Assembly (NCBI RefSeq): GCF_030268205.1
Contig: NZ_BSQF01000001.1
Span: forward strand, 354,649-418,648
DNA length: 64,000 nucleotides
Reading direction: 5' to 3'
Origin: Allomuricauda sp. NBRC 101325
GTDB taxonomy: Bacteria; Bacteroidota; Bacteroidia; Flavobacteriales; Flavobacteriaceae
Shown here: positions 19,134 through 29,157 of the stretch, one piece after another
How positions within the stretch are numbered: position 1 is the stretch's first letter
Layout: each line of letters opens with the position of its first letter
Position numbers and translations under genes: made by a program
The notes under the pieces: model-generated
What the model was told of the DNA's origin: nothing
Databases searched by the model: none
What the model saw: the letters and a program-made list of their open reading frames with translations, nothing else

Positions 19134-22100
19134 TTAAGCCTCGTTGGTGTTCCTTACTTTAACATGATAGAACACATTTGGTTTTGTGCCCACATGCTCC
19201 AATAAATGGTACATTCTATCATCTGCTTTCAACTCGGCAATTTTGCTGTCGTGATCGTTAACATCTCCAAATACCATGGCTCCACTGCTACAAGCTGCAG
19301 AACATGCGGTCTGGAACTCTCCATCTTTGATGGCTCTTCCATCTCTTTTGGCATCCAAAATGGTTTTTTGAGTCATTTGGATACACATGGAGCATTTTTC
19401 CATAACCCCTCTTGAACGAACGTTAACGTCTGGGTTGATAACCATTTTACCCAAGTCGTTGTTCATGTTAAAGTCGAACTCATCGTTGTTGTTGTACAAG
19501 AACCAGTTGAACCTACGTACTTTGTAAGGACAGTTGTTTGCACAATATCTTGTACCTACACAACGGTTGTATGCCATATGGTTTTGACCTTGTCTACCAT
19601 GGGATGTTGCAGCAACTGGACAAACCGTCTCACATGGAGCGTGGTTACAGTGCTGACACATTACTGGCTGGAATGCCACTTGTGGGTTGGCCGATGGATC
19701 TTCCATTTCGCCAAATCCTCCAAGAGCACCTTTATCCCCGAACAAACCTTCCATTCCTTCCTTCTTCTCGTTATCAAGCTCGAAAGTTTCTTCTGAAGAG
19801 TAATATCTATCAATACGCAACCAGTGCATATCCCGAGAACGACGCATTTCTGCTTTACCTACCACAGGAACGTTGTTCTCCGCATGACAAGCAATAACGC
19901 AAGCACCACAACCGGTACAGGCATTCAAGTCGATAGATAAGTTGAAGTGGTGTCCAATACTTCTATCAAATTCCTCCCAAAGGTCGGCATCTGGAGAAGT
20001 CACAGGTATTTCATTGTGGTTCAATGTTACATGTGGCATTGGGTTCCACTCAGCGTGGTCTTTGGTATTGAAGATTTCCAAGGTGGTTTCCTTGATGATA
20101 TCTCCTCTACCCATCAATGTTTTATGTGATTGGATACAAGCAAACTCGTGTTCACCAGCTGCTTTTTCAACAGACACTGTTTGAACATCGGAGAAATTGC
20201 TATAAAGTGTATATGCATTTACACCTGTAGCCATCTCAGCTTGCATTCCTGCTTTTTTACCGTATCCAAAAGAAAGTCCAACAGTACCTACGGCCTGACC
20301 TGGCTGAACGATTACTGGAACACTTTCCAATAAAGTTCCGTCAACAGTCAAGTTTACGTAGCTTCCGTTTACACCACCATCAGCTTCGATTGTATTTTCT
20401 AGACCCCAGCTTTCAGCATCCGCTTTGGAAACCGTTACGTAGTTGTCCCAAGAAACACGGGAAATAGGATCAGGGAATTCTTGCAACCATGGGTTGTTGG
20501 CCTGACGACCGTCTCCCATACCCACTTTGGAATAGAATACCAATTCTGTACCACTGCTAGTTGCGTTCACCAAAGAACGAATTGCAGAGGCGATTGGCAC
20601 GATTTCAGTTTCTTCCTCTGTTTCAGGAGCAGCAATTTCAGCTTCAGCCTCTTCAACCACAGGAGCCACAAATACACCATCCATCAAAGCTTTATTCCAA
20701 GAACCACCTTGCAGCACATCAGCACTCCAAGTTTCTTTGATGTATTCGTAATATGTTTTTTCAACGCCCATCCAAGTCAACAAGGCCGTTTGAAACTGTT
20801 TTGTATCAAACAACTCGCGAATGGCTGGCTGCGCCAAACTGTAATGTCCTTTTTTAAGCTCTACATCGCCCCAAGATTCCAAATAGTGGGATGCAGCAGC
20901 AACATAACCAACGGATTGAGCCGTCTCATCATTATTGAAAGCAAAGCTTACAGACAAATCAACTTGCCCAAGTCCAGTTACGAACTCTTCTGAATTCGGA
21001 AGGGTGTACACTGGGTTCACACCATCCATGATCAAAGCACCAACACGACCAGCGTTCATATCAGCAACCAACTTGGTTACTTTAGCTGTGTCACCTTGAC
21101 GCACGTATTTTGGCTTTTCAGCATCGAATGCTTTACTCGCCAATAATTTATTGATAGCCAAAACAACTGTTTGGGCATTCACATCATTTAAACCAGATAC
21201 CACAACGGCACCACTTCCAGCTTTTTTGATTTCGGCAGCCACTTTATCAACAGCTTCATCCACATCGGAAGTACCACCTCCAACACTGCTGCCGTTCAAT
21301 TTCCCATACAATTTTGCCAAGGCAATTTTCTGTTGGGTCGGAGTCATTGGGTAACGCTTATCCGCATTGGCACCTGTCAAAGACATATTGGACTCCAATT
21401 GAATGTGACGTGACATTTTACCGTGTTTAGGCACACGTCCTTTTGCATATCCACTGTCGTAACCTCCACCTTGCCAATCTCCCAAGAAATCAGCACCGAA
21501 AGAAACGATCAAATCAGCTTTTTCAAAATCGTAATCAGCCAAAGCTCTTTCACCATAAGCTTTTTCGAAAGCATTCAAAGCCGCATCTTCAGAAATCGCA
21601 TCATAAACCACGTGGTTTACATTTTCTCCATAAGCAGCTTTGAACTCAGCAATCAATTTAGCAGTTGATGGACTCGCGTAGGTCTGGGTCAACAATGCAA
21701 TTTGCTTGCTTGAACCTTTTAAAGCATTCAATTTTGCCTTAACGGTCGCATCCAATACCTTCCACTCGATAGGCTCACCGTTGGCACTTGGCCCTTGAAC
21801 CCTCTTGCTATCATATAAGGAAAGGACAGAAGCCTGCACTCTTGCGTTAGCTCCTCCGTTTACCTTAGCATCGGTATTGTTTTCAATTTTGATGGGCCTA
21901 CCTTCTCTTGTTTTTACCAAAATGCTGGCAAAATCAAAACCATCCGCGATTGTGGTCGCGTAGTAGTTGGCCACACCAGGAACAATATTCTCTGGTTGCA
22001 CTACATAGGGAATAGATTTATGCACTGGTCCCTCACAAGCAGCTACAGTTGCAGCAGCTGTACTAAAACCAACATATTTCAAGAAATCCCTACGGGTAGT

Positions 22101-22247
22101 GTTTGAATCGGACAAGGTCTGCTTGTCACCTAAAAACTCATCAACTGGAATTTGTTCTGTAAACTCGTTGTTTCTTAGCGCCTCAACAATGGAATCGTTC
22201 GGATTCAACTCCGCTTCACTTTTCCAATATTTTTTGTTTGATGCCAT
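19134..22247 (-). CDS. actB: Alternative complex III subunit ActB (molybdopterin oxidoreductase-like, iron-sulfur protein)
   Basis: 1037 residues. Residues about 50-80 hold a variant twin-arginine signal (NTTRRDFLKYVGFSTAAATV), in the internal position normal for ActB. Residues about 90-740 resemble a molybdopterin oxidoreductase but lack molybdenum-ligand features; in characterised complexes this domain carries no cofactor. The C-terminal third (from about residue 765) is an HybA-like ferredoxin part with four cysteine sets, including CTGCGACVIACHAEN, CQHCNHAPCETVCPVA and CANNCPYK, a CSMC set further on, and the last with CSAACSSGAM. It probably relays electrons from quinol to the ActA haems. 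The gene is 32 nt after actA and 30 nt before actC. Confidence 0.96.
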   Translation of the reverse strand: MASNKKYWKSEAELNPNDSIVEALRNNEFTEQIPVDEFLGDKQTLSDSNTTRRDFLKYVGFSTAAATVAACEGPVHKSIPYVVQPENIVPGVANYYATTIADGFDFASILVKTREGRPIKIENNTDAKVNGGANARVQASVLSLYDSKRVQGPSANGEPIEWKVLDATVKAKLNALKGSSKQIALLTQTYASPSTAKLIAEFKAAYGENVNHVVYDAISEDAALNAFEKAYGERALADYDFEKADLIVSFGADFLGDWQGGGYDSGYAKGRVPKHGKMSRHIQLESNMSLTGANADKRYPMTPTQQKIALAKLYGKLNGSSVGGGTSDVDEAVDKVAAEIKKAGSGAVVVSGLNDVNAQTVVLAINKLLASKAFDAEKPKYVRQGDTAKVTKLVADMNAGRVGALIMDGVNPVYTLPNSEEFVTGLGQVDLSVSFAFNNDETAQSVGYVAAASHYLESWGDVELKKGHYSLAQPAIRELFDTKQFQTALLTWMGVEKTYYEYIKETWSADVLQGGSWNKALMDGVFVAPVVEEAEAEIAAPETEEETEIVPIASAIRSLVNATSSGTELVFYSKVGMGDGRQANNPWLQEFPDPISRVSWDNYVTVSKADAESWGLENTIEADGGVNGSYVNLTVDGTLLESVPVIVQPGQAVGTVGLSFGYGKKAGMQAEMATGVNAYTLYSNFSDVQTVSVEKAAGEHEFACIQSHKTLMGRGDIIKETTLEIFNTKDHAEWNPMPHVTLNHNEIPVTSPDADLWEEFDRSIGHHFNLSIDLNACTGCGACVIACHAENNVPVVGKAEMRRSRDMHWLRIDRYYSSEETFELDNEKKEGMEGLFGDKGALGGFGEMEDPSANPQVAFQPVMCQHCNHAPCETVCPVAATSHGRQGQNHMAYNRCVGTRYCANNCPYKVRRFNWFLYNNNDEFDFNMNNDLGKMVINPDVNVRSRGVMEKCSMCIQMTQKTILDAKRDGRAIKDGEFQTACSAACSSGAMVFGDVNDHDSKIAELKADDRMYHLLEHVGTKPNVFYHVKVRNTNEA

Positions 22248-22279
22248 ACGATATATCTGAGATTATCTTCTTTTAATTC

Positions 22280-23647
22280 TTAATAGTGACACTTACCACA
22301 TTCCAAACCGCCCATCATAGCAGCGGTCAATTCCTCTACACCATACTTTTTGGAAAGCTCTTCGTGAATTGCTTCATAGTATTCGTTGCCTTCCATTTTA
22401 ACGTTGGTCTCACGGTGACAGTTGATACACCATCCCATGGTCAACGGAGCAAATTGCTCAACAATCTCCATTTCTTCAACTGGTCCGTGACATGTTTGAC
22501 ATTCAACACCAGCTACAGATACGTGCTGAGAGTGGTTGAAGTATGCGAAATCTGGAAGGTTGTGGATTCTCACCCACTCTACAGGTTGTGTCTCACCTGT
22601 GTAACTTTGGTTTTCCTCATCCCATCCCACAGCTTTGTACAATTTCTTGATTTCACCTGTGTAGAAGTCATTGGTATGCCCTGCAGCCAAATCTTCAGCA
22701 GATGGCCCTTCTGGGTTACCTGCGTATTGGTAGATTGACTTGTGACAGTTCATACACACATTCAATGAAGGAATTCCAGAAGTTTTGGAAACCCTTGCGG
22801 ATGAGTGACAGTATTTACATTCAACTTTGTTATCCCCAGCGTGGATTTTGTGCGAGAAGTGAATTGGCTGAACAGGAGCGTATCCTTGATCAACACCTAC
22901 TTGCATCAAATATCCATAAGCGAAGTAAGCACCTGAAAGCAATAGGAAAATCACAGTCACCAAAACCAAGAACTGGTTTTTAATGAATGCTTTCCAAATT
23001 GGCATGCGCTTTTCTCTTTCTTGCTCCAACACCACTCCATTGGCCTCAGCAATTCTCTTAAGTGTTTTGTTCACCAAGAACAACATCAACACCAAAAGAC
23101 CAAAGATCAAAGCCAATGCCCCAAGAATCAATTCATTTGAAATTCCAGAACCACCACCTGTTGTTGCAGCAGCACCTCCAGCAGCAGCTGGCGTTGCAGC
23201 AGGCGTAGCCGGTGGAGCGGCGGTGTAGGCCAAAATATCATCGATATCTTGATTGGACAATGTTGGGAAAGGCGTCATAGCCGCCTGATTGTACTCGCTA
23301 TAAATTTTGTTGGCATAGGCATCTCCAGAAGAAATTACACCCGGGCTGTTTTTAACCCAAGCGTAAATCCAAGTCTTATCCAACCCTTCGTCATCAGACA
23401 ATCTTGATTCCACATTAGCCAATGCAGGACCGGTCATTTTGCGATCCAACGCGTGACATGCGGCACAGTTCTGATTGAAAAGTTGCTTCCCTTTGGCAGC
23501 ATCACCACCTGCAGCATCAGCCGCAACCTCGGTAGTTGGCTCCGCAGCAGCTTCAGTTGCTTCCTGCGCGTAAAAAGAAGTGGTTGAAAGTAGGAGAGAT
23601 AAACCTAAAACTTTAGAAAATAGATGGCGGTATAAAACCTTTTTCAT
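22280..23647 (-). CDS. actA: Alternative complex III subunit ActA, multihaem cytochrome c
   Basis: 455 residues with a signal peptide (cleavage near TTSFYAQ). There are six CXXCH haem sites: CAACH near residue 60, then CKYCH, CMNCH, CQTCH, CINCH and CGKCH between about 277 and 454. Between the first and the rest lie an Ala/Pro-rich linker (about 140-170) and two hydrophobic segments. The first site with its TGPALANVESRLS neighbourhood looks like a separate monohaem class I cytochrome domain placed before the pentahaem ActA core. It is the first gene of the respiratory operon, with about 235 nt of intergenic DNA upstream. Confidence 0.95.
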   Translation of the reverse strand: MKKVLYRHLFSKVLGLSLLLSTTSFYAQEATEAAAEPTTEVAADAAGGDAAKGKQLFNQNCAACHALDRKMTGPALANVESRLSDDEGLDKTWIYAWVKNSPGVISSGDAYANKIYSEYNQAAMTPFPTLSNQDIDDILAYTAAPPATPAATPAAAGGAAATTGGGSGISNELILGALALIFGLLVLMLFLVNKTLKRIAEANGVVLEQEREKRMPIWKAFIKNQFLVLVTVIFLLLSGAYFAYGYLMQVGVDQGYAPVQPIHFSHKIHAGDNKVECKYCHSSARVSKTSGIPSLNVCMNCHKSIYQYAGNPEGPSAEDLAAGHTNDFYTGEIKKLYKAVGWDEENQSYTGETQPVEWVRIHNLPDFAYFNHSQHVSVAGVECQTCHGPVEEMEIVEQFAPLTMGWCINCHRETNVKMEGNEYYEAIHEELSKKYGVEELTAAMMGGLECGKCHY

Positions 23648-23734
23648 ATTTACGAAATTTCTATCGAAATCTATGGCACGATTCTTTCTATTGAAATTGA
23701 GAACAATAGCTTTTTACCCTACCTAGAGTGGCGA

Positions 23735-23742
23735 CAAAAATA
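23735..23742 (-). promoter_or_regulatory. Possible -7 box for the act-cox operon
   Basis: Minus-strand TATTTTTG matches the Bacteroidota -7 pattern TAnnTTTG and lies 88 nt upstream of actA. No convincing -33 TTTG box is at the expected distance, so this is a weak call. Confidence 0.3.
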
Positions 23743-23882
23743 AGACATACAGGCAATTTTTGAAATCTTAAGGTATTCATAAATTACAATTTATACAGAT
23801 TCTAAATAATAATGCGGAATCCTGTTTGTTATTAATAAATTACATTTGCATCAAGCTTAACAAGTTAAAACATCGGAACAGC

Positions 23883-24272
23883 ATGAAAACCACCGTATTT
23901 ACTGCAATACTTATCGGTTTAACCTATCAAATATCCGCACAGCAGGGCCAAGTGACCATTCAACAGGATGCCAAAATTGACCAATTGGTCGATTTGTACA
24001 CCACAGCCCATGCAAATACCGGCTTTTACCAAATTCAAGTTGGTTTTGGAAACTATGAAAAAGCACAGGAACTTAAAGACCAGGTAGATATCGATTTTCC
24101 GGATTGGTATTCCAAAATTGAGTTTGAATCACCTACATACAGAGTGCGATTAGGTCGTTTTAAGACCAAATTGGAAGCGGAACGAAAATATCTAGAGGTT
24201 CGCAAAAAATATCCCAATGCGATGCTCTTAAAACCTAAAGAAAACGAGGCGAAACCGAAAGAAAAGTCATAA
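23883..24272 (+). CDS. SPOR domain-containing periplasmic protein
   Basis: 129 residues with a signal peptide (MKTTVFTAILIGLTYQISAQ). Most of the mature protein is one SPOR domain (about residues 50-115): GFYQIQVGFGNYEKAQELKD, then a middle strand with WYSKIEFESPTYRVRLGRFK, ending TKLEAERKYLEVRKKYPNAM. SPOR domains bind peptidoglycan stripped of stem peptides at division sites. The frame opens earlier at 23826, but the ATG at 23883 starts the signal peptide. A possible -7 box TACATTTG is at 23841-23848. It is divergent from actA and convergent with infB. Confidence 0.85.
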   Translation: MKTTVFTAILIGLTYQISAQQGQVTIQQDAKIDQLVDLYTTAHANTGFYQIQVGFGNYEKAQELKDQVDIDFPDWYSKIEFESPTYRVRLGRFKTKLEAERKYLEVRKKYPNAMLLKPKENEAKPKEKS

Positions 24273-24300
24273 AAAAATCCCGCGAATTGCGGGATTTTTT
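24273..24300. terminator. Bidirectional terminator between the SPOR gene and infB
   Basis: A perfect stem ATCCCGC/GCGGGAT with loop GAATT is flanked by a run of A on the left and T on the right, so it can end transcripts from both strands. It starts directly after the SPOR-gene stop and lies 25 nt beyond the infB stop. Confidence 0.88.
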
Positions 24301-24325
24301 ATTTCTATATTGTTTGATGCATTGA

Positions 24326-27094
24326 TTACAATTTCTTTTTCACTGCAACTTCTTGGAACGCTTCTAGGATATCCCCTTCACGCACATCATTGTAGTTTTT
24401 AACCTGTAATCCACAATCGTATCCTTTGGACACTTCCTTAACATCGTCTTTGAAACGCTTCAAGGAAGCCAGTTCCCCAGTGTAGATCACCACACCGTCC
24501 CTGATCAAACGAATTTGTGAGTTTCTGAAGATTTTTCCACTGGTCACCATACAACCTGCAATGGTTCCGATCTTGGAAATCTTGAAGGTTTCCCTGATTT
24601 CGGCATTACCGGTAACTTCCTCCTTAATTTCTGGCGAAAGCATTCCTTCCATTGCATCTTTTAGATCATTGATGGCATCGTAGATAATGGAATAGGTTCT
24701 GATATCGATTTCTTCCTTATCGGCAATCATTCTTGCATTACCCATCGGTCTTACATTAAATCCGATAATGATCGCATCGGAGGCACTTGCCAACAATACA
24801 TCGGATTCGGTAATGGCACCAACTCCTTTATGGATAATGTTCACTTGAATTTCGGCGGTAGACAATTTCTGGAACGAATCAGTCAAGGCTTCTACAGAAC
24901 CATCCACATCCCCTTTAAGGATAATGTTCAATTCTTGGAAATCACCCAATGCGATTCGACGTCCGATTTCATCAAGCGTAATATGACGTTGCGTTCTAAC
25001 AGATTGCTCACGTTGCAATTGTGAACGTTTAGCAGCAATTTGCTTGGCTTCACGTTCATCCAACAATACGTTGAATCTATCACCGGCCTGTGGAGCTCCA
25101 TCCAATCCCAAAATAGAGATAGGTGTTGAAGGTCCAGCCACCTTAATATCCTTACCACGCTCATCTTGCATGGCTTTTACTTTACCACTGCAAGTTCCCG
25201 CCAATACATAATCTCCAATACGAAGGGTACCAGACTGAACCAAAATGGTAGATACATAGCCTCGACCTTTATCCAAGAAGGCTTCCACTACGGTTCCGTT
25301 TGCCAATTTATCTGGATTCGCTTTTAACTCCAATAATTCAGCTTCCAACAATACTTTCTCCAACAACTCATTGACACCTTGCCCAGTTTTGGCAGAAATA
25401 TCGTGGGATTGGATTTTTCCGCCCCAGTCCTCTACCAATAAGTTCATCTGTGCCAATCCTTCCTTGATCTTGTCAGGGTTAGCAGTTGGCTTATCCACCT
25501 TGTTGATGGCAAATATAATTGGCACACCCGCAGCTTGTGCGTGGCTGATGGCTTCTTTCGTTTGCGGCATGATGTCATCGTCCGCAGCGATCACGATAAT
25601 CGCAATATCCGTTACTTGTGCACCCCTTGCACGCATTGCGGTAAACGCTTCGTGACCCGGTGTATCCAAGAAGGTGATTTTTTGTCCGTCCGGCAAGGAA
25701 ACCCCGTACGCACCAATGTGCTGGGTAATTCCACCGCTCTCACCTGCGATTACATTCTCTTCACGAATATAATCTAGCAAGGATGTTTTACCGTGGTCAA
25801 CGTGACCCATTACGGTAACAATTGGAGCTCTAGGCTTCAAATCTTCCGGAGCATCGGTTTCTTCTTCGATAGCCTCTTCGATTTCTGCGGTAACAAACTC
25901 AACCTCATAACCAAATTCATCGGCCACAATGGAAAGTGTTTCCGCATCCAAACGTTGGTTCATGGTCACCATGATTCCCAAGGACATACAGGCTGAGATA
26001 ATCTTGGTAGAAGGAACATCCATCATGGTAGCTACCTCGTTTACGGTCACAAACTCTGTAACCTTAAGGATTTTGCTTTCCAATTCTTGTTGTTCAAGGT
26101 CCTTTTCCGTTTGTTGACGGTGCTGATCCCTTTTCTCTCTTCTATACTTGGCTCCTTTTCCCTTTCCAGATTTTCCTTGGAGTTTTTCCAAGGTTTCCCT
26201 TACCTGTTTTTGTACTTCTTCTTCGGTTGGCTCCACTTTGAGGACGTTGGTACGTTGTCCTTTTCCTCGTTGGTTGCCCCCTCTGTTATTGTTATTGTTG
26301 TTGTTATTATTGTTGTTGTTTCGAGGGCCGCCACCTGGGGTTTGCGGTCCATTCTTAACAATACGTTTTCTTCTTTTCTTCCTATCCGCCTCGGCATTAC
26401 TGCTAGGCTTGTTCTCTTCTTTTTTCTTCTTCGGCTTATTGAACTGGGAAAGGTCGATTTTATCACCTGTAATTTTAGGACCGCTAAGTTTTTGGTATTT
26501 GGTAACGATGGTACCACCTTCTTCCTCAACCTTTGGCGCTTCCTCTTTTTTAGGCGCCTCTTCTTTTTTAGCTACAGGAGCAGCTTCTTCTTTTACTGTA
26601 GTATCTTCTTTTTTCGGCGCTTCGTCAATTACGGGAGCTTCTACTTTTTGAACAGGCACTTCTTTAACTTCCTCAACCACTTTAGGCTCTTCAACCTTTG
26701 GTTCTTCTACCTTGGGTTCGCTTGGTTTTGGATCCAAATCGATTTTCCCAACGGTTTTTGGTCCTGAAAGTTCCGCCTTGGCCTTGATTACCTGCTGTGC
26801 AGCCTCTCTTTTTTCCCTTGCTATCCTTTTCTCCTCCAACTCTTGTTCCATCTGGATTCGAATAGCTTCCTTCTCCTTACGCTTTTCCTCACCAACTTCC
26901 TTGGAGGCTACTTTTTTGCTCTTATCCGTTTGGAATTCGTCCAACAGCACTTGATACACCTCATCTGTGATTTTTGTGGTAGGACGTGCCTCTATCTCAT
27001 GCCCTTCCGAAGCGAGATAGTCCACTGCCCTATCCAATGAAATGTTCAATTCCCTAAGAACTTTGTTAAGTCGTATTGTTGGATTTCCTGCCAT
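24326..27094 (-). CDS. infB: Translation initiation factor IF-2
   Basis: IF-2 is the GTPase that brings initiator tRNA to the 30S subunit. 922 residues. The N-terminus ([20 protein letters not shown]) is the IF2_N fold; residues about 60-340 are a charged Lys/Glu/Pro low-complexity region that includes a run of about twelve Asn near 260-272. The G domain starts near residue 425 with [12 protein letters not shown] (G1), DTPGHEAF (G3) and NKVDKP (G4), followed by domains II-IV. It is the last gene of rimP-nusA-infB, 41 nt after nusA. Confidence 0.97.
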   Translation of the reverse strand: MAGNPTIRLNKVLRELNISLDRAVDYLASEGHEIEARPTTKITDEVYQVLLDEFQTDKSKKVASKEVGEEKRKEKEAIRIQMEQELEEKRIAREKREAAQQVIKAKAELSGPKTVGKIDLDPKPSEPKVEEPKVEEPKVVEEVKEVPVQKVEAPVIDEAPKKEDTTVKEEAAPVAKKEEAPKKEEAPKVEEEGGTIVTKYQKLSGPKITGDKIDLSQFNKPKKKKEENKPSSNAEADRKKRRKRIVKNGPQTPGGGPRNNNNNNNNNNNNRGGNQRGKGQRTNVLKVEPTEEEVQKQVRETLEKLQGKSGKGKGAKYRREKRDQHRQQTEKDLEQQELESKILKVTEFVTVNEVATMMDVPSTKIISACMSLGIMVTMNQRLDAETLSIVADEFGYEVEFVTAEIEEAIEEETDAPEDLKPRAPIVTVMGHVDHGKTSLLDYIREENVIAGESGGITQHIGAYGVSLPDGQKITFLDTPGHEAFTAMRARGAQVTDIAIIVIAADDDIMPQTKEAISHAQAAGVPIIFAINKVDKPTANPDKIKEGLAQMNLLVEDWGGKIQSHDISAKTGQGVNELLEKVLLEAELLELKANPDKLANGTVVEAFLDKGRGYVSTILVQSGTLRIGDYVLAGTCSGKVKAMQDERGKDIKVAGPSTPISILGLDGAPQAGDRFNVLLDEREAKQIAAKRSQLQREQSVRTQRHITLDEIGRRIALGDFQELNIILKGDVDGSVEALTDSFQKLSTAEIQVNIIHKGVGAITESDVLLASASDAIIIGFNVRPMGNARMIADKEEIDIRTYSIIYDAINDLKDAMEGMLSPEIKEEVTGNAEIRETFKISKIGTIAGCMVTSGKIFRNSQIRLIRDGVVIYTGELASLKRFKDDVKEVSKGYDCGLQVKNYNDVREGDILEAFQEVAVKKKL
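26285..26320 (-). repeat. Asn-codon trinucleotide tract inside infB
   Basis: Twelve consecutive AAC/AAT codons (minus strand) encode poly-Asn between a GGGPR and an RGGNQRG segment. Mixed use of both Asn codons argues against a recent slippage expansion. Confidence 0.85.
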
Positions 27095-27135
27095 AAAATG
27101 TTTTACTTCCCTAAAAATTCGCTGCTAATATAAGT

Positions 27136-28368
27136 CTAATCTTCAAATTCTTCCTTGAGGATTCGAATCACATCAAGGATTGTTTCTTCTTCCAAATCGG
27201 TTCGCTTTACCAAATCGGTCACGTCATGTTCCAAAACGCTACGGGCGGTATCCAAACCAATCTTCTTGAATTCCTCGATTACCCAGCCTTCGATTTCATC
27301 TGAAAACTCGGTCAATTCCACATCTTCCTCAACTCCTTCACGGAATACATCAATCTCATAACCAGTTAATTGACCAGCCAATCGAATGTTATGCCCACCT
27401 CTACCAATTGCTTTGGAAACTTCCTCTGGCTTAAGGTATACTTGAGCAGTTTTCTTCTCATCGTTCAATTTCACTGAAGAAACTCTTGCCGGGCTCAATG
27501 CTCGGGTTACCATTAATTGTGGGTTGTTGGTCCAATTGATCACATCGATGTTCTCGTTGCCCAATTCCCTAACAATTCCATGGATTCTTGATCCCTTCAT
27601 ACCCACACAGGCACCTACTGGATCAATTCTATCGTCGTAAGAATCTACCGCAACCTTGGCTTTTTCACCAGGAATACGCACTGCTTTCTTGATAGTGATC
27701 AAACCATCGAACACTTCTGGAATTTCTTGGAAAAACAATTGCTCCAAGAAAATCGGAGATGTCCTGGACATGATAATTGTCGGCTTGTTTCCTTTAAGCT
27801 CTACACTCTCGATTATTCCACGAACGTTGTCTCCCTTACGGAAAAAGTCAGATGGAATCTGCTTTTCCTTTGGAAGGATAATTTCGTTGCCTTCGTCATC
27901 CAACAGAATTACAGCCTTGTGACGAATATGATGAACCTCTGCGGTGTAAATCTCACCTTCAAGGTCTTTAAATTGCTTGTAAATGGTAGTATTGTCGTGC
28001 TCATGGATTTTGGAGATCAAATTTTGACGCAAGGCCAAAATCGCTCTTCTACCAAGATCGATCAATTTCACCTCTTCGGAAACATCTTCCCCAACTTCAA
28101 AATCGGGCTCAATCTTGCGTGCTGCGGTCAATGAAATCTCCTCATTGGGATCCTCAACTTCACCATCTTCCACAACCACACGGTTTCTCCATATTTCCAA
28201 ATCCCCTTTATCGGGGTTGATGATGATATCAAAATTGTCGTCAGAACCAAACTTCTTCTTTAGCGCGCTTCGGAAGACTTCTTCCAAAATGGCCATAAGG
28301 GTCACCCTGTCAATAAACTTATCGTCCTTAAATTCCGAAAAGGATTCGATGAGCGCTAGGTTTTCCAT
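27136..28368 (-). CDS. nusA: Transcription termination/antitermination factor NusA
   Basis: NusA binds RNA polymerase and nascent RNA and controls pausing, termination and antitermination. 410 residues: an N-terminal polymerase-binding domain (MENLALIESFSEFKDDKFID), an S1 domain around 135-200, and two KH domains around 230-345 containing DPVGACVGMKGSRIHGIVRE and AIGRGGHNIRLAGQLTGYEI. It lacks the C-terminal acidic repeats of the longer E. coli protein, which is normal in this phylum. It lies 12 nt after rimP and 41 nt before infB. Confidence 0.97.
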   Translation of the reverse strand: MENLALIESFSEFKDDKFIDRVTLMAILEEVFRSALKKKFGSDDNFDIIINPDKGDLEIWRNRVVVEDGEVEDPNEEISLTAARKIEPDFEVGEDVSEEVKLIDLGRRAILALRQNLISKIHEHDNTTIYKQFKDLEGEIYTAEVHHIRHKAVILLDDEGNEIILPKEKQIPSDFFRKGDNVRGIIESVELKGNKPTIIMSRTSPIFLEQLFFQEIPEVFDGLITIKKAVRIPGEKAKVAVDSYDDRIDPVGACVGMKGSRIHGIVRELGNENIDVINWTNNPQLMVTRALSPARVSSVKLNDEKKTAQVYLKPEEVSKAIGRGGHNIRLAGQLTGYEIDVFREGVEEDVELTEFSDEIEGWVIEEFKKIGLDTARSVLEHDVTDLVKRTDLEEETILDVIRILKEEFED

Positions 28369-28380
28369 TTTCTACTACAA

Positions 28381-28842
28381 TTAAAAATTTAAAATAACTT
28401 TTGCTTCTTTGATGTCAGAAAAGGCAATTTGCTGTTTTTTCTGAACCGTAACTTTACCTTTACCCACGGCTTTGGGCTCACGGGCCTTCCACTCCAAGGT
28501 AATATGGTCTTCAGAGGTTTCAACCAATTTTCCTTCGAGTTCTTCGGAGGTGGTCCTTACCTTTAATTTTCTTCCAATGTTCTTTTTGTACTGACGCGGC
28601 AATTCCAATGGCGATGTGGCACCTGCAGAGGTCACTTCCAAGGCAAAATCCTCTTCTTCCCTATCCAAATTGTGTTCAATGGCACGGCTCACGTTCATGC
28701 AATCCTGAAGATTTACCCCATTGTCACCGTCCAAAATAACTCTGATCGTGTTATCACCTCCTACGGTAAAATCTATCAAAAACAAGGAAGGATTTTCTTC
28801 CAAGGCCTTGTTCAACAACGATTCCACTTTTTCCTTCAACAT
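28381..28842 (-). CDS. rimP: Ribosome maturation factor RimP
   Basis: RimP assists maturation of the 30S subunit. 153 residues: an N-terminal alpha/beta domain with [20 protein letters not shown] and a conserved [20 protein letters not shown], then a C-terminal SH3-like barrel ([20 protein letters not shown]). It is the first gene of the rimP-nusA-infB operon, with a promoter and hairpin leader upstream. Confidence 0.95.
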   Translation of the reverse strand: MLKEKVESLLNKALEENPSLFLIDFTVGGDNTIRVILDGDNGVNLQDCMNVSRAIEHNLDREEEDFALEVTSAGATSPLELPRQYKKNIGRKLKVRTTSEELEGKLVETSEDHITLEWKAREPKAVGKGKVTVQKKQQIAFSDIKEAKVILNF

Positions 28843-28860
28843 AATAAATCAGCAATAAAA

Positions 28861-28881
28861 GAGGGGACTCAAGGTCCCCTC
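28861..28881 (-). promoter_or_regulatory. Hairpin with U-run in the rimP leader, possible attenuator
   Basis: A perfect 8-bp stem (GAGGGGAC/GTCCCCTC, 5-nt loop) lies 18 nt upstream of the rimP ATG. On the minus strand it is followed at once by TTTTATT, giving terminator geometry. It lies between the likely promoter and the first gene, so it is probably transcribed as part of the operon leader rather than ending another gene; the nearest upstream gene diverges. Confidence 0.55.
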
Positions 28882-28910
28882 ATGAATACTTTTATATCCG
28901 TTCAGTGGTG

Positions 28911-28918
28911 CAAATATA
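28911..28918 (-). promoter_or_regulatory. Probable promoter -7 box of rimP-nusA-infB
   Basis: Minus-strand TATATTTG is an exact match to the TAnnTTTG -7 pattern of Bacteroidota sigma-ABfr promoters, 69 nt upstream of the rimP start. A TTG within GGTTGCGC lies about 21 nt further upstream, near the -33 position. Confidence 0.5.
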
Positions 28919-29157
28919 CGACAAATAAAACTGTTTGCGCAACCAATACCTCTTTTAAAAATTGGTTAATTGTTATTTATCAAGGATTTACTTTTTCAAA
29001 ATCCGGTCAAACTCCTAAAATAGGACTACAAATTCCTACAGTTGTATGGACTTTTTAACTAAATGTTCCCTTTAACAATGGTTTGACCCAGTTTCGCAAC
29101 AAATATTTTAAAACGTCAGGCATCCATTTAATTTTTGCAGCAAACTCACAAGGAAAA
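28919..29157. other. Intergenic DNA between divergent rimP and the secreted protein gene
   Basis: Together with the rimP leader this makes a 315-nt gene-free gap. It is AT-rich. Beyond the rimP promoter I see only a near-consensus -7 element, TAATTTTTG (one extra base in the spacer), about 20 nt before the ATG at 29158 on the plus strand. No RNA gene or repeat is visible. Confidence 0.4.

Noticed and set aside
26087..26767. 226-codon plus-strand frame rich in Phe, Leu and Ser
   Set aside because: It is antisense to the Lys/Glu-rich low-complexity part of infB, which produces long Phe/Leu/Ser frames by composition.
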